Assembly (NCBI GenBank): GCA_031399315.1
Contig: JANNOS010000044.1
Span: forward strand, 1-21,287
Length of the DNA stretch: 21,287 nt
From: Methylotenera_A sp031399315
GTDB lineage: Bacteria > Pseudomonadota > Gammaproteobacteria > Burkholderiales > Methylophilaceae
Direction: 5' to 3'
Numbering within the stretch: position 1 is the stretch's first letter; every line of letters begins with the position of its first letter. A program made the translations under genes and the position numbers. Below are positions 1-9,790 of this stretch, in pieces. A model generated the notes under the pieces. The model was not told the origin of the DNA. It worked only from the letters and a program-made list of their open reading frames with translations, and did not search any database.

Positions 1-1775
1 ATTTTTTTCGCTTCATCGCCAGTAGGTCTAGCACCTTTTAAAACCACATAAGCAACGATGGATTCGCCTTTGATATCATGCGGTTTACCGACAACTGCAG
101 CTTCTGCTACCAGATGATTTGAAACCAATGCTGATTCAATTTCCATTGTGCCCAAGCGGTGACCAGATACGTTCAACACGTCATCAATGCGACCCATAAT
201 GGTGAAGTTGCCAGTTTTGGCATCACGCACGGCACCGTCGCCTGCAAGATATAATTTTCCACCTAAATCTGCTGGGTAATAGCTGGTTTTAAAGCGCTCT
301 GGGTCGTTGTAAATGGTGCGTATCATAGATGGCCATGGCTTCTTAATGACTAATAGGCCGCCAGTGCCCCAAGGCAAATCTTTGCCAGTTTCATCTACCA
401 CATCAATGGCAATGCCTGGGAAGGGCATGGTACAGGAGCCAGGCGTTAATGAATGCGCACCAGGTAATGGCGTAATCACATGACCGCCAGTTTCCGTTTG
501 CCAGAAGGTATCGACAATTGGACAGCGGCCGCCGCCAACCTGCTCGTAATACCACATCCAAGCCTCTGGGTTAATCGGTTCGCCCACTGTGCCAAGTAAA
601 CGCAAGCTGCTTAAATCATATTGTTTTGGATGAGTGCTTGCATCGGTTTCACTGGATTTAATGAGTGAACGAATGGCAGTTGGTGCTGTATAGAAAATGG
701 ATACCTTGTGTTTTTCAATCATTTGCCAAAAGCGGCCAGCATTGGGGTAAGTTGGAATGCCCTCAAACACCACTTGTGTTGCGCCCATCGCCAATGGGCC
801 ATAAGTCACATAGCTGTGGCCCGTAATCCAGCCCACGTCGGCAGTACACCAATATACATCGTTTGGTTTTACATCAAAGGTCCAGCGCATGGTGTTCATT
901 GCATGCAACAAATAACCTGCAGAACTATGTTGCACGCCTTTTGGTTTGCCTGTTGAGCCGCTGGTATAAAGTAAAAATAGCGGATGCTCTGCATTCACCA
1001 TCACAGGTTCGCAAGTATCCGCTTCACCTGCAATTAAGTCGCTCCACCATATGTCTTTCGTATTCCAAGCGATGTCTTGGCCTGTTTTTTTCAGCACGAT
1101 AACTTTTTGAATCCCATCCCACCCATGCTCACTTTTTGCTTGGGCAATTCCTTCATCCACAGCCGCTTTTAACGGCAATGTTTTGCCACCGCGATATTGA
1201 CCATCAGAAGTAATCACCGCCACCGCGCCTGCATCAATCATGCGTTCGTTCAAGCTTTTGGCAGAAAAGCCGCCAAACACCACAGAATGTGTTAATCCTA
1301 GGCGCGCGCAGGCTTGCATCGCCACAATCGCCTCAATGCCCATTGGTAAATAGATAATGACGCGTGCGCCTATTGGCAAATTCAGCGTTTTTAAGCCATT
1401 GGCGAATTGACACACTTGGTGATACAACGCTTTGTAGGTGACTGTTTTCGTGTCACCGTTATCCGCCTCAAAAATAATCGCCGTTTTGTTGGGAATAGTC
1501 GCTAAATGTCTATCTAAACAGTTGACTGAAACATTCAACTCGCCATCTTCAAACCATTTATAAAATGGGGCTTTTGACTCGTTGAGTGTTTTGGTAAAGG
1601 GTTTGTGCCATACCAGTAATTCGCGCGCTAATTTTGCCCAAAAACCTTCATAATCCGCCTCGGCTTCGGCACAAAGTGCGTTGTATGCATCTAAGCCAGA
1701 AACATTGGCTTGTGCTTTAAATGCCTCACTTGGATGAAATATGCGGTTTTCGGTTAAAACAGATTCAATAGCCAT
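1..1775 (-). CDS. acs: acetyl-CoA synthetase, 5' part (C-terminus beyond left edge)
   Basis: AMP-forming acetate:CoA ligase, a cytoplasmic enzyme that activates acetate through acetyl-adenylate. Reading leftward from ATG at 1773-1775 gives about 591 open codons with no stop, against roughly 650 residues for the family, so only the C-terminal tail is missing and the gene is cut by the window edge, not broken. The adenylate-forming P-loop YTSGSTGKPKG lies near residue 270, followed by ADVGWITGHSYVTYGPL, the TFWQTETGG motif and the GRIDDVLNVSGHRLGT hinge region. The catalytic lysine near the C-terminus (PKTRSGKIMRR in the family) falls outside the window. The start is supported by GGGAG about 10 bases upstream. 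It is divergent from glnE across a 124-base A+T-rich gap. Confidence 0.96.
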   Translation of the reverse strand, partial: MAIESVLTENRIFHPSEAFKAQANVSGLDAYNALCAEAEADYEGFWAKLARELLVWHKPFTKTLNESKAPFYKWFEDGELNVSVNCLDRHLATIPNKTAIIFEADNGDTKTVTYKALYHQVCQFANGLKTLNLPIGARVIIYLPMGIEAIVAMQACARLGLTHSVVFGGFSAKSLNERMIDAGAVAVITSDGQYRGGKTLPLKAAVDEGIAQAKSEHGWDGIQKVIVLKKTGQDIAWNTKDIWWSDLIAGEADTCEPVMVNAEHPLFLLYTSGSTGKPKGVQHSSAGYLLHAMNTMRWTFDVKPNDVYWCTADVGWITGHSYVTYGPLAMGATQVVFEGIPTYPNAGRFWQMIEKHKVSIFYTAPTAIRSLIKSSETDASTHPKQYDLSSLRLLGTVGEPINPEAWMWYYEQVGGGRCPIVDTFWQTETGGHVITPLPGAHSLTPGSCTMPFPGIAIDVVDETGKDLPWGTGGLLVIKKPWPSMIRTIYNDPERFKTSYYPADLGGKLYLAGDGAVRDAKTGNFTIMGRIDDVLNVSGHRLGTMEIESALVSNHLVAEAAVVGKPHDIKGESIVAYVVLKGARPTGDEAKK

Positions 1776-1802
1776 GCAACTCAACTCCCAAATTTGTCAC
1801 AC

Positions 1803-1830
1803 TTCGCAATGACATAATAATTTTTATAAT
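1803..1830 (+). promoter_or_regulatory. possible sigma70 promoter for glnE
   Basis: A perfect -10 hexamer TATAAT (1825-1830) follows a weak -35 TTCGCA (1803-1808) at 16 bases. It would start transcription about 60 bases before the glnE ATG. The gap also has to hold the acs promoter on the other strand. This is a consensus match only. Confidence 0.35.
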
Positions 1831-1899
1831 AGTGATTAAGGTAAGATGTAACACAAAATATAACTACGCTGTTAAACGTCATATTACCTTAAAAAAACA

Positions 1900-4656
1900 A
1901 TGCTTACACTGGATAATTTATTGGCTCAAAACCACGTCAGCGCTAGCTTCTCAGCGGGCATCAAGCGTTTGCAAGAATGCAGTTTGTTCTCTGCACGATT
2001 ATTAACGAATGATGCGCAGTTGTTGCATGATTTGCTACAAAATCATGGGAAACCTTATGTGACAGCAGAAATGCAACAGTTTTTAAATGCTGCACAAATT
2101 ACCGATGAAACAACGCTCAAAAAAGCGTTACGACAGTTACGCCAGCGCGTGTTGTTAAGAACTATCTACCGCGATTTAAATGGTTTAGCTGTTTTAAAAG
2201 AAGTTTTAGACACCACAACAAACTTGGCAGAAGTTGCATTAAATACAGCTGTGCAATATCTGCAAACATGGCTCGAAATTAAACATGGCACGCCAGTTTC
2301 GAATACAGGTAAGCCGCAAAGTTTAATCGTTGTCGGCATGGGTAAGTTGGGCGGTGGTGAGCTAAATGTCTCATCAGACATTGATTTAATTTTTGCCTAC
2401 GAACATGAAGGCGAAACCCTAGGATTAAAGTCTGGTGGTGTTGAATCTATTAGCAACCAAGATTTCTTCACACAACTCGCAAAAAAATTGATTACTGCTA
2501 TAGATGAAGTGACTGAGGATGGCTTTGTTTTCCGTGTCGATATGCGCTTGCGGCCTTTTGGTGCTGAAGGGGTCTTGGTTTCAAATTTAGATTCGTTAGA
2601 AGAGTATTATCAAAATAATGGTCGCGAGTGGGAGCGTTATGCTTGGATTAAGGGCCGCGTGGTTGTTGGATTGCAGGGCAGCGTAGAAAAGCTTTTGAAG
2701 CCGTTTGTGTTTAGAAAGTATTTAGATTACAACACCTTAGCAAGTATGCGCGATTTAAAGTTGCAAATTCACCGTGACGTGATTGTGAAAGGACAGGGCG
2801 ACAATATCAAGTTGGGGCGCGGTGGCATTCGTGAGATAGAATTTATTGCACAAGTGTTTCAGTTGATGCGTGGCGGGCAAGATGCGAGCTTACAAATTAA
2901 GCCTACCTTAGAAGTCATTAAGTTATTAAAAAACAAAGGCTTAATTTCTGAAATTGCAGCATCACAATTGATTGACGCTTATATTTTTTTGCGTAATCTT
3001 GAGCATAGATTGATGTATGTAGAAGATAGGCAAACACAAGAATTGCCAAAAACGGACGAAGCAAAAGCACGCATCGCAAGCGCGATGTCTTTTGGCCAAG
3101 ATGGAAATAAAGGTTGGGATACGTTTTTAAATCAACTCAATCAATATCGAAAGTGTGTTGAGGCGCATTTTGATGCAACGTTTAATGACAAAAACGCTTC
3201 CGAAAAAATAACCGAAACTGCAATTGAAAACATAGTTTGGCAAGGAATATTGGAAAAAGAGCCTGCTCTGGAAGTCTTATCCCATGCGGGATACAGCGAT
3301 GCCTCCGAAACACTTTCTCGATTGCAAATGTTACGTAGTAGCAATCGCTATCAGCAGTTACCCGAGCTTAGCCACCAACGCTTTGATCGTTTAATGCCAC
3401 TTGTTATTCGGCAATCAGCCTTAGAAAAAAATGCAGACACTGCGCTATTAAGAACAATTTTATTGTTAGAGAGTATTTGTCGTCGTGCGAGTTACTTAGC
3501 ACTTTTTGTCGAATACCCAGAGGCTTTAAATTTAGTGATTAAATTGTGCGCAGCAAGTCCTTGGTTGTCGCAGTATTTGGCGGGTCATCCTATCTTGTTA
3601 GATGAGCTGTTAGATACGCAAACACTTTATTCCGCGCCAGATTTTACAAAATTGCAGATTGAATTAGAAAATAAAATGGCCTTGCTAAATGGCGATGCAG
3701 AGGCGCAAATGGACGCGATGCGACACTTTAAGCATGCAGAAATTTTACGTTTTGCTGCGCAAGACGTGGCAGGGTTACTACCATTAGAAACACTGTCTGA
3801 TTATTTAAGCAATTTAGCACAATTGATTTTACAGGTGAGTTTGCCGACTATTTGGCAATCGTTAAAGTTTAAGCATTGCGATGTGCCTAAATTTGCGGTG
3901 ATTGGATATGGCAAGTTGGGTGGTCGTGAGCTTGGCTATATGTCTGATTTAGACATTATATTTCTTTACAACGATGAGCACCCAGCCGCGTCAGAAAACT
4001 ATGGACGCTTTGCGCAGCGTATTAACAACTGGTTTAATAGCATCACTAATGCAGGCATGTTGTACGAAACCGATTTGCAACTTCGTCCGGATGGCAATAG
4101 TGGCTTATTGGTCAGCTCCGTGGAGGCGTTTCGCGATTATCAACAACACAAAGCTTGGGTGTGGGAGCATCAAGCCATTACGCGCGCAAGATTTGTAGCG
4201 GGCGATACCAATATTGGCAAAGCATTTGAGCAGATTCGAACAGAAGTGCTGATTCAAACACGCGATATAGAAAAACTGAAAACAGAAGTGCTTAGCATGC
4301 GTGAAAAAATGCGCGCCAGCCATAAACCACAAGCCGATTTGTTCGACATTAAACACGATGCGGGCGGCATTATTGATGTGGAATTTTTAGTGCAATATTT
4401 AGTATTGGCGTATGCAAAACAATACCCACAGCTCACTGATAATATTGGCAATATTGGGCTATTAAAGTTATTAGCATCGCTTAATATTATTGAGCATAAA
4501 GTCGCTGAAAAAGTGACATTGGCTTATCGTGAATATCGCAGTTTACAGCATACATTTAAATTGCAAGGCGCAACCCAGCTAAGAATAGAAGCCAAATCTG
4601 TTCATGCGAATGTGCAAGCAGTATGGGCTTTATGGCAGTTGATTTTCTCTATATAA
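1900..4656 (+). CDS. glnE: bifunctional glutamine synthetase adenylyltransferase/adenylyl-removing enzyme
   Basis: GlnE adenylylates glutamine synthetase when nitrogen is plentiful and removes AMP when it is scarce, under PII control. The 918 residues match the family length. Two nucleotidyltransferase cores are visible. The N-terminal adenylyl-removing core is at residues 146-167 (GMGKLGGGELNVSSDIDLIF). The C-terminal adenylyl-transfer core is at about 669-690 (GYGKLGGRELGYMSDLDIIF). Each keeps the paired aspartates of the DxD metal site. The linker carries the family motif GRGGIREIEF, and a second copy (DAGGIIDVEFLVQY) follows the C-terminal core. No strong ribosome binding site precedes the ATG at 1900, but the N-terminus aligns in length with the family. 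Both catalytic halves look intact. Confidence 0.97.
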   Translation: MLTLDNLLAQNHVSASFSAGIKRLQECSLFSARLLTNDAQLLHDLLQNHGKPYVTAEMQQFLNAAQITDETTLKKALRQLRQRVLLRTIYRDLNGLAVLKEVLDTTTNLAEVALNTAVQYLQTWLEIKHGTPVSNTGKPQSLIVVGMGKLGGGELNVSSDIDLIFAYEHEGETLGLKSGGVESISNQDFFTQLAKKLITAIDEVTEDGFVFRVDMRLRPFGAEGVLVSNLDSLEEYYQNNGREWERYAWIKGRVVVGLQGSVEKLLKPFVFRKYLDYNTLASMRDLKLQIHRDVIVKGQGDNIKLGRGGIREIEFIAQVFQLMRGGQDASLQIKPTLEVIKLLKNKGLISEIAASQLIDAYIFLRNLEHRLMYVEDRQTQELPKTDEAKARIASAMSFGQDGNKGWDTFLNQLNQYRKCVEAHFDATFNDKNASEKITETAIENIVWQGILEKEPALEVLSHAGYSDASETLSRLQMLRSSNRYQQLPELSHQRFDRLMPLVIRQSALEKNADTALLRTILLLESICRRASYLALFVEYPEALNLVIKLCAASPWLSQYLAGHPILLDELLDTQTLYSAPDFTKLQIELENKMALLNGDAEAQMDAMRHFKHAEILRFAAQDVAGLLPLETLSDYLSNLAQLILQVSLPTIWQSLKFKHCDVPKFAVIGYGKLGGRELGYMSDLDIIFLYNDEHPAASENYGRFAQRINNWFNSITNAGMLYETDLQLRPDGNSGLLVSSVEAFRDYQQHKAWVWEHQAITRARFVAGDTNIGKAFEQIRTEVLIQTRDIEKLKTEVLSMREKMRASHKPQADLFDIKHDAGGIIDVEFLVQYLVLAYAKQYPQLTDNIGNIGLLKLLASLNIIEHKVAEKVTLAYREYRSLQHTFKLQGATQLRIEAKSVHANVQAVWALWQLIFSI

Positions 4657-4663
4657 CTTTTAA

Positions 4664-4689
4664 GGCTATGACTTATAAGTTTTATAGCC
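4664..4689. other. small inverted repeat after glnE
   Basis: GGCTAT and ATAGCC arms enclose a further palindrome (ACTTATAAGT). It sits 8 bases after the glnE stop. There is no T-run on either side in the right orientation, so it is at best a weak or Rho-assisted terminator. The rest of the gap up to 4855 holds no gene that I can see. Confidence 0.3.
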
Positions 4690-4855
4690 AAAAATCGCTA
4701 CAGTTGACGTGAGGCAAAAGAGTAAGCAACAATCATCATTGATAGTAAAAAATACTTTATGGGTAGTTGCCAATTCAGCTACCAGTTTAAGTTGTTCTTG
4801 AGTGCATAAACTTAAGTAAAGATTTTTACGTAAATTATCTACGTGAGGAATTGCA

Positions 4856-6490
4856 ATGGTTAACCAAGTCAATGCGCTCGTCAAAAAAAAATCACTACTA
4901 ACAGGGCTGTCAAATAAAACATATGTTAAACCTCGTTCTTTAAGTGATGCGGCGCGCTTTTTAACCCAAGCCACAATGGGTGCTAACCGCGCACAGATTG
5001 ACCAATTAAAAACGATAGGTTATGTTGAGTGGTTGAATAGACAGTTTGCGACCCCTAAGCAGATTAGCCGCTATGATTGGATGGCGTCACATAATGAACC
5101 TGGAACTGTTAAGCCTTTCACGCATGCTGATTTTAAGTTTAGCCAAAATGGGTTTGATGCTGCAGCTTGGTACAAATTATTAGCTGCACCAGATACCTTG
5201 CGCCAGCGAGTAGTTTTTGCATTATCAGAAATTATGGTGATATCTATCGATGGATTAGATGCCTACTGGCCACAATTTCGCGCTGCTGCTTATTTAGATT
5301 TACTTGAAACACATGCTTTTGGTAACTACCGTCAATTATTACAAGCTATTTCTACCAGTCCTGCTATGGGGCAGTATCTAACATTTTTAGGTAACGAAAA
5401 GCATAACCCAGAAACAGGCTCAAACCCAGATGAAAATTATGCGCGAGAGCTTTTACAGCTTTTTACGATTGGTTTGCGTGAGCTCAATATTGATGGAACG
5501 ATTAAACTGGTCAATGACGCTCCAGTAGAAACCTATAATCAAAGCGATATTTCTCAGCTAGCAAGAGTTTTTACTGGATGGGAATGGGATCCGCCTTATG
5601 TTGATCGGCCTGAGCCATCTTTTGCTAAAAGACCAATGAAGCAAATACCGAGCTTACATGAGACAGGAGAATCCAACTTTTTGGGGGATACCGTTCCAGA
5701 GGGGCTTGATGGACTTGCTAGCTTAACAAAAGCACTCGATATTATTTTTGCTCATCCTAATATTGCGCCATTTGTTTGTCGTCAGTTAATACAAAAATTA
5801 GTGACTAGTAATCCAATGCCTGCGTATGTTGCTCGTGTAGCCAAGGTATTTAACAATAACGGTAATGGGATTAAAGGTGATATGAAAGCGGTGATTACCG
5901 CTATATTATTAGATGATGAAGCACGCAATCCAGCAAATCTAGCCGACCCACAATTTGGAAAAGTCCGTGAGCCGATATTACGTTTTACAGCTTGGGCGCG
6001 CGCATTTAATATCACTTCGGGCAACAACACTTGGGATCCTGGTTGGGTGAGAAACTCAGATTGGGGATTAGGGCAAGCTCCGCTTCACTCACCGAGTGTA
6101 TTTAATTTTTTCCGCCCCGGCTATGTACCACCCAATAGTGCAATTTCTATTGCTGGGTTAGTTGCACCTGAATTACAGTTAGCCAATGAAGTCTCAGTGT
6201 TTGGCTATATCAATTTCATGCAAAATAAAGTTTACACCTACTCTTCTACAACAAAAGCGAGCGATAAGGATAAAAACTTAAGTGTTGATTATCGTAGCTT
6301 GGTGCAGCTCGCACCTGACTCAGCCGCACTAGTTAATGAGGTGAGTTTACTGTTAACTGCAAGCCAGCTGAGTAGCACAACATTAGACACAATTAAAAAT
6401 GCAGTTGATAAAGTTAGAGATCTTAATAACCGTGTCCATGCTTCTATTTTGTTGGTACTAGCGTCACCGGAATTTATTGTGAGTAAATAA
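4856..6490 (+). CDS. DUF1800 family protein
   Basis: A 544-residue DUF1800 protein. Family landmarks are ARFLTQATMG near residue 33, the central ENYARELLQLFTIGL near residue 193, the ARVFTGWEWD segment, and HSPSVFNFFRPGYVPP toward the C-terminus. The biochemical function of the family is not established. Family members are very often encoded next to a DUF1501 gene, as here, with 34 bases between the two, so the pair is probably one operon. The ATG at 4856 follows GTGAGGAATTGCA, a good ribosome binding site. The N-terminus (many K, V and N residues) does not look like a signal peptide, which is unusual because the DUF1501 partner is exported by Tat. It could be carried out as a passenger of its partner or act in the cytoplasm. 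Confidence 0.92.
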   Translation: MVNQVNALVKKKSLLTGLSNKTYVKPRSLSDAARFLTQATMGANRAQIDQLKTIGYVEWLNRQFATPKQISRYDWMASHNEPGTVKPFTHADFKFSQNGFDAAAWYKLLAAPDTLRQRVVFALSEIMVISIDGLDAYWPQFRAAAYLDLLETHAFGNYRQLLQAISTSPAMGQYLTFLGNEKHNPETGSNPDENYARELLQLFTIGLRELNIDGTIKLVNDAPVETYNQSDISQLARVFTGWEWDPPYVDRPEPSFAKRPMKQIPSLHETGESNFLGDTVPEGLDGLASLTKALDIIFAHPNIAPFVCRQLIQKLVTSNPMPAYVARVAKVFNNNGNGIKGDMKAVITAILLDDEARNPANLADPQFGKVREPILRFTAWARAFNITSGNNTWDPGWVRNSDWGLGQAPLHSPSVFNFFRPGYVPPNSAISIAGLVAPELQLANEVSVFGYINFMQNKVYTYSSTTKASDKDKNLSVDYRSLVQLAPDSAALVNEVSLLLTASQLSSTTLDTIKNAVDKVRDLNNRVHASILLVLASPEFIVSK

Positions 6491-6527
6491 TGCTGCTTTT
6501 AAAAAGCAAGTTATTAGAGGAAAGATG

Positions 6528-7940
6528 ATGAGTAAACACATTGTAAACAAAAGACCAGCAATAAATGTGTCACGCCGCGCCTTTTTAAAACGTGGATCAG
6601 CTTTAATTGCCGCAGGTATAAATACGCCTCTAGCGCTTAACTTGGCTGCGATTTCTGAAGCCTCGGCAGCTACAGCAACCGATTATAAGGCTATCGTTTG
6701 CATATTTATGTACGGTGGTAATGACAATTACAACACCTTAGTACCTTATGATAATGCAAGTTTTAACACCTATAGATCATTACGACCTAGACTTGCTTAT
6801 ACTCAGAGTAGTCTTGGAGCAACAGCACTCACTCCTAGAGTCGTGCCTATTGATAGGAATGGCGTGCCACACCAGTATGCGCTATCACCATCTATGTTGC
6901 CCCTCAAAAGCATTTTTGATGCAGGACGTTTGGCAGTTATGTTGAATGTAGGCACACTAGTTCAGCCCACAACTAAATCGCAATATAACAATAGATCTGT
7001 TCCGCTACCACCTAGGTTATTTTCGCACAATGACCAGCAGTCAATTTGGCAATCACTCTCTCCCGAAGGCGCGCCATCTGGCTGGGGTGGACGTATGGGT
7101 GATTTGTTTGAATCTGGAAATGGAAGATCTGTATTTACGAGTATTAATGTTTCCGAGAATACAGTATTTCCATCGGGTGAATTAGTGACGCAGTACAAAG
7201 TCAACCCAAATGCTCGTGATACGCCGTTTTATAATTTAAACTATTTATATGGCTCAAGGGATTGTGCACAGGCACTACAAACATTAATAACTCAAGCCCG
7301 ACCTAATCTGCTTGAAAATCAGTATAACATTGTCACACAACGAGCTATCACGGCTGGAACTGACTTATTCACTGCCGTTAGCGCGCAGTCAATCACCACA
7401 CAATTTCCAACGCAAAATATCCTTGGTGATCAACTTAAAATGGTTGCCAAAATAATCGCAAGTGCAGATGCGTTAGAGACCAAGCGGCAGGTGTTTTTTG
7501 TATCAATTGGTGGTTTTGATAACCATGATGCCTTATTAGTAAATCAACCAGTGTTACTTAAGAAAGTTGCCGATGCTATGAAAGCTTTTTATGCCACAAC
7601 TGTAGAATTGGGTGTTGAAAATCAAGTAACGGCGTTTACAGCATCTGATTTTGGTCGCAGTCTTGTTGGTAATAACGACGGATCAGATCACGGCTGGGGC
7701 AGTACGCATTTTATGATGGGCGGCGCTGTGTTGGGCGGTAATTATTACGGCACTGCTCCATTAGGTGGCAGCGGTGGGCTAGATGATGTTGGGGCAGGGA
7801 GTCTATTACCAACTACATCCGTAGACCAGTTTGCCGCTACAATGGGCAAATGGATGGGGGCAAGTGATGCTCAGTTATTGGATATATTACCCAACTTAAA
7901 AAACTTTAACGCTAGCTCAAGAAATATAGGATTTGTATAG
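6528..7940 (+). CDS. DUF1501 family protein, Tat-exported
   Basis: A 470-residue DUF1501 protein, a family related to the alkaline phosphatase/sulfatase fold whose substrate is unknown. The N-terminus has a twin-arginine signal (SRRAFLK), then an A/L-rich hydrophobic stretch and a likely cleavage around SEASAA, so the mature protein should be periplasmic. Family motifs: FMYGGNDNYNTLVPYD near residue 60; TASDFGRS and DHGWGSTHFMMGGAVLGG at about 371-400, which carry metal-ligand-type Asp and His residues. Two ATGs in tandem start it (6525 and 6528). The AGAGG at 6516-6520 is better spaced for the second, chosen here. It is co-directional with and 34-37 bases after the DUF1800 gene. It converges on ycaO with an 18-base gap and no clear terminator. 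Confidence 0.93.
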   Translation: MSKHIVNKRPAINVSRRAFLKRGSALIAAGINTPLALNLAAISEASAATATDYKAIVCIFMYGGNDNYNTLVPYDNASFNTYRSLRPRLAYTQSSLGATALTPRVVPIDRNGVPHQYALSPSMLPLKSIFDAGRLAVMLNVGTLVQPTTKSQYNNRSVPLPPRLFSHNDQQSIWQSLSPEGAPSGWGGRMGDLFESGNGRSVFTSINVSENTVFPSGELVTQYKVNPNARDTPFYNLNYLYGSRDCAQALQTLITQARPNLLENQYNIVTQRAITAGTDLFTAVSAQSITTQFPTQNILGDQLKMVAKIIASADALETKRQVFFVSIGGFDNHDALLVNQPVLLKKVADAMKAFYATTVELGVENQVTAFTASDFGRSLVGNNDGSDHGWGSTHFMMGGAVLGGNYYGTAPLGGSGGLDDVGAGSLLPTTSVDQFAATMGKWMGASDAQLLDILPNLKNFNASSRNIGFV

Positions 7941-7958
7941 CAAGCCACAAGCTTTATA

Positions 7959-9725
7959 TTAGATGCAGTCGTTAATTGGCAGATTAAATTTCCACACCTT
8001 GCCGTAAGCGGCTAGCAACTGTTGGTGCATCATACTACCTTCCATATTCGCACCTAGCATTCCTAAACCGAAATACTGCTCTTCACGATTCAGTAATTTA
8101 TGCGCTTGTTGTAAGGTTTCTGTGCCATAAAGTAATGTTAAATTCGCTTCAAACGCAGCGGTATCTTCAGCCTCTGCCATTTCTTTGATTTGCACAATAT
8201 TTTCAATGCAGCGATAAACACGTGCGCGTTTTTCGGGCAATTCGCCGAATTGTGCAATCCATGCGCAACCCTCTAAAATTTCATCTGTATCGCCCGCAGC
8301 CAGTGCGGCAAGCGTTTTTAATTCGCCAGCGCGTAAATCCACCCATGTGGTGTTTGGGTCTGCGCATAGGCCAATTAATGTGGTCACTGGCAACTCATCT
8401 GCCAGTTCTAAATCTAGCAAGGTTTCTAGCAATTCGGCTGATTCAGCTTGGCTTAATTCAGACAAACGCAGTGCAAAAGGCCGTACCAAATTACCGACTG
8501 TATTGTTTTCCCATTGCAGTTCTTCTACTGGGTAAATTTCACTCATGCCCGGTACAAAAATGCGGCAGGCGTAGACGCCTAAATGGGTAAAGTCAGCAAT
8601 ATACATGTCGTGACCGCTGTTATGAATGGTATTCACGCACCAGTTGTAATCTTCTTCCGTCGTCTTGCCGAAATTCCAATCCACAAATTCGTAATCTGGT
8701 GTGCTGCGTAAAAAGTCCCAGCTAATCACGCCGCTAGAATCCACAAAATGAATTTCTAGGTTTTGCGAATCAGCGATTTCTTCCATATCGAACCCTGGTG
8801 CCACAAAACCTTTTAGGCTATCCATCGCGCGGCCTTGCAAAAGCTCAGTTAATGCACGTTCCAGCGCCACTTCAAAACGCGGATGCGCGCCAAAGCTGGC
8901 AAAGCAGCCTTGATCTTCTGGGTGCAATAGAGTCACGTTCATGACAGGGTATTGGCCGCCAAGCGAGGCGTCTTTTACCAAAATGCCGTAACCCGCATCG
9001 CGCAAACCTTTAATACCAGCGGCAATTCGTGGGTAACGGTTTAACACGCTTTCAGGCACATCTGGTAAGCAAATACCTTCGCGTATGATTTTGTATTTAA
9101 TGTCGCGCTCAAAAATTTCCGCCAATGCCTGCGTACGCGCTTCCATCATGGTATTGCCTGCGCTCATGCCGTTGCTGACATAGAGATTGCCGATTAAATT
9201 CACTGGAAATAACACGGTTTTACCATCACGTAAACGGGTGTATGGAATGGCGCAGATGCCGCGCTCTTTATTGCCAGAATTCAAATCAATTAAATTGCTG
9301 GCAGGGCAAGTGCTTTCTGGGTTATAGAACTTTTGCAGTTCAGGCGTGAGTAATTCTTTTGGCCATTTGTCGTTTTTGAGGGGAATCCATTGCTCATTTG
9401 GATAATGCACAAAGTCTTTGTTGGCGATTTTTTCGCCTAAGTAAAAATGCGTCCAAAAGTAATTGGCACTTAAGCGCTCAAAATACTCACCTAGTGCGCT
9501 TGCTCTAGCGGCCAGTTGCGATGCGCCTTTGCCGTTGGTGAATAAGCGCGGACAGTCTTTATCGATGACATGCACAGACCAAGTACCTTCAATTTCATTC
9601 AGCCAAGATTTCTCTTCTGTATGAATATTAAGCGCCAGTAATTTGGCTTGTAGCGTGGCGATGGAGGATTCGAGAGAGGCGTCTTTGCTCGGTATAAACG
9701 TTTCGGTGGTATTTGTGGCGGTCAT
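7959..9725 (-). CDS. ycaO: YcaO, ribosomal protein S12 methylthiotransferase accessory factor
   Basis: A 588-residue protein, very close in length and layout to E. coli YcaO (586). In E. coli YcaO helps RimO beta-methylthiolate ribosomal protein S12. The wider YcaO superfamily activates amide backbones with ATP. Three ATP/Mg-binding segments are visible: ALGEYFERLS at about 77-86, EARTQALAEIFERDIK at about 195-210, and EVALERALTELLQGR at about 285-299. The rest is the long C-terminal extension of the E. coli type, unlike the shorter azoline-forming YcaOs, and no precursor-peptide or maturase gene is nearby. I therefore read it as the housekeeping version and not a RiPP enzyme. The ribosome binding site upstream of the ATG at 9725 is weak. 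Confidence 0.93.
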   Translation of the reverse strand: MTATNTTETFIPSKDASLESSIATLQAKLLALNIHTEEKSWLNEIEGTWSVHVIDKDCPRLFTNGKGASQLAARASALGEYFERLSANYFWTHFYLGEKIANKDFVHYPNEQWIPLKNDKWPKELLTPELQKFYNPESTCPASNLIDLNSGNKERGICAIPYTRLRDGKTVLFPVNLIGNLYVSNGMSAGNTMMEARTQALAEIFERDIKYKIIREGICLPDVPESVLNRYPRIAAGIKGLRDAGYGILVKDASLGGQYPVMNVTLLHPEDQGCFASFGAHPRFEVALERALTELLQGRAMDSLKGFVAPGFDMEEIADSQNLEIHFVDSSGVISWDFLRSTPDYEFVDWNFGKTTEEDYNWCVNTIHNSGHDMYIADFTHLGVYACRIFVPGMSEIYPVEELQWENNTVGNLVRPFALRLSELSQAESAELLETLLDLELADELPVTTLIGLCADPNTTWVDLRAGELKTLAALAAGDTDEILEGCAWIAQFGELPEKRARVYRCIENIVQIKEMAEAEDTAAFEANLTLLYGTETLQQAHKLLNREEQYFGLGMLGANMEGSMMHQQLLAAYGKVWKFNLPINDCI

Positions 9726-9790
9726 GGCAAAGCTCTAATTTTTAAAAGCCAACAGAATAACATGCAGAACGGGGCTGGTCTGCTTATAAT

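Noticed and set aside
1..1775. Truncated or pseudogenized acs.
   Set aside because: The frame is open and carries intact motifs to the first base of the window. The missing end is only an edge effect.
7959..9725. YcaO as part of a RiPP (azoline peptide) biosynthetic cluster.
   Set aside because: Length and extension match the E. coli S12-related type, and no precursor peptide, dehydrogenase or transporter gene is adjacent.
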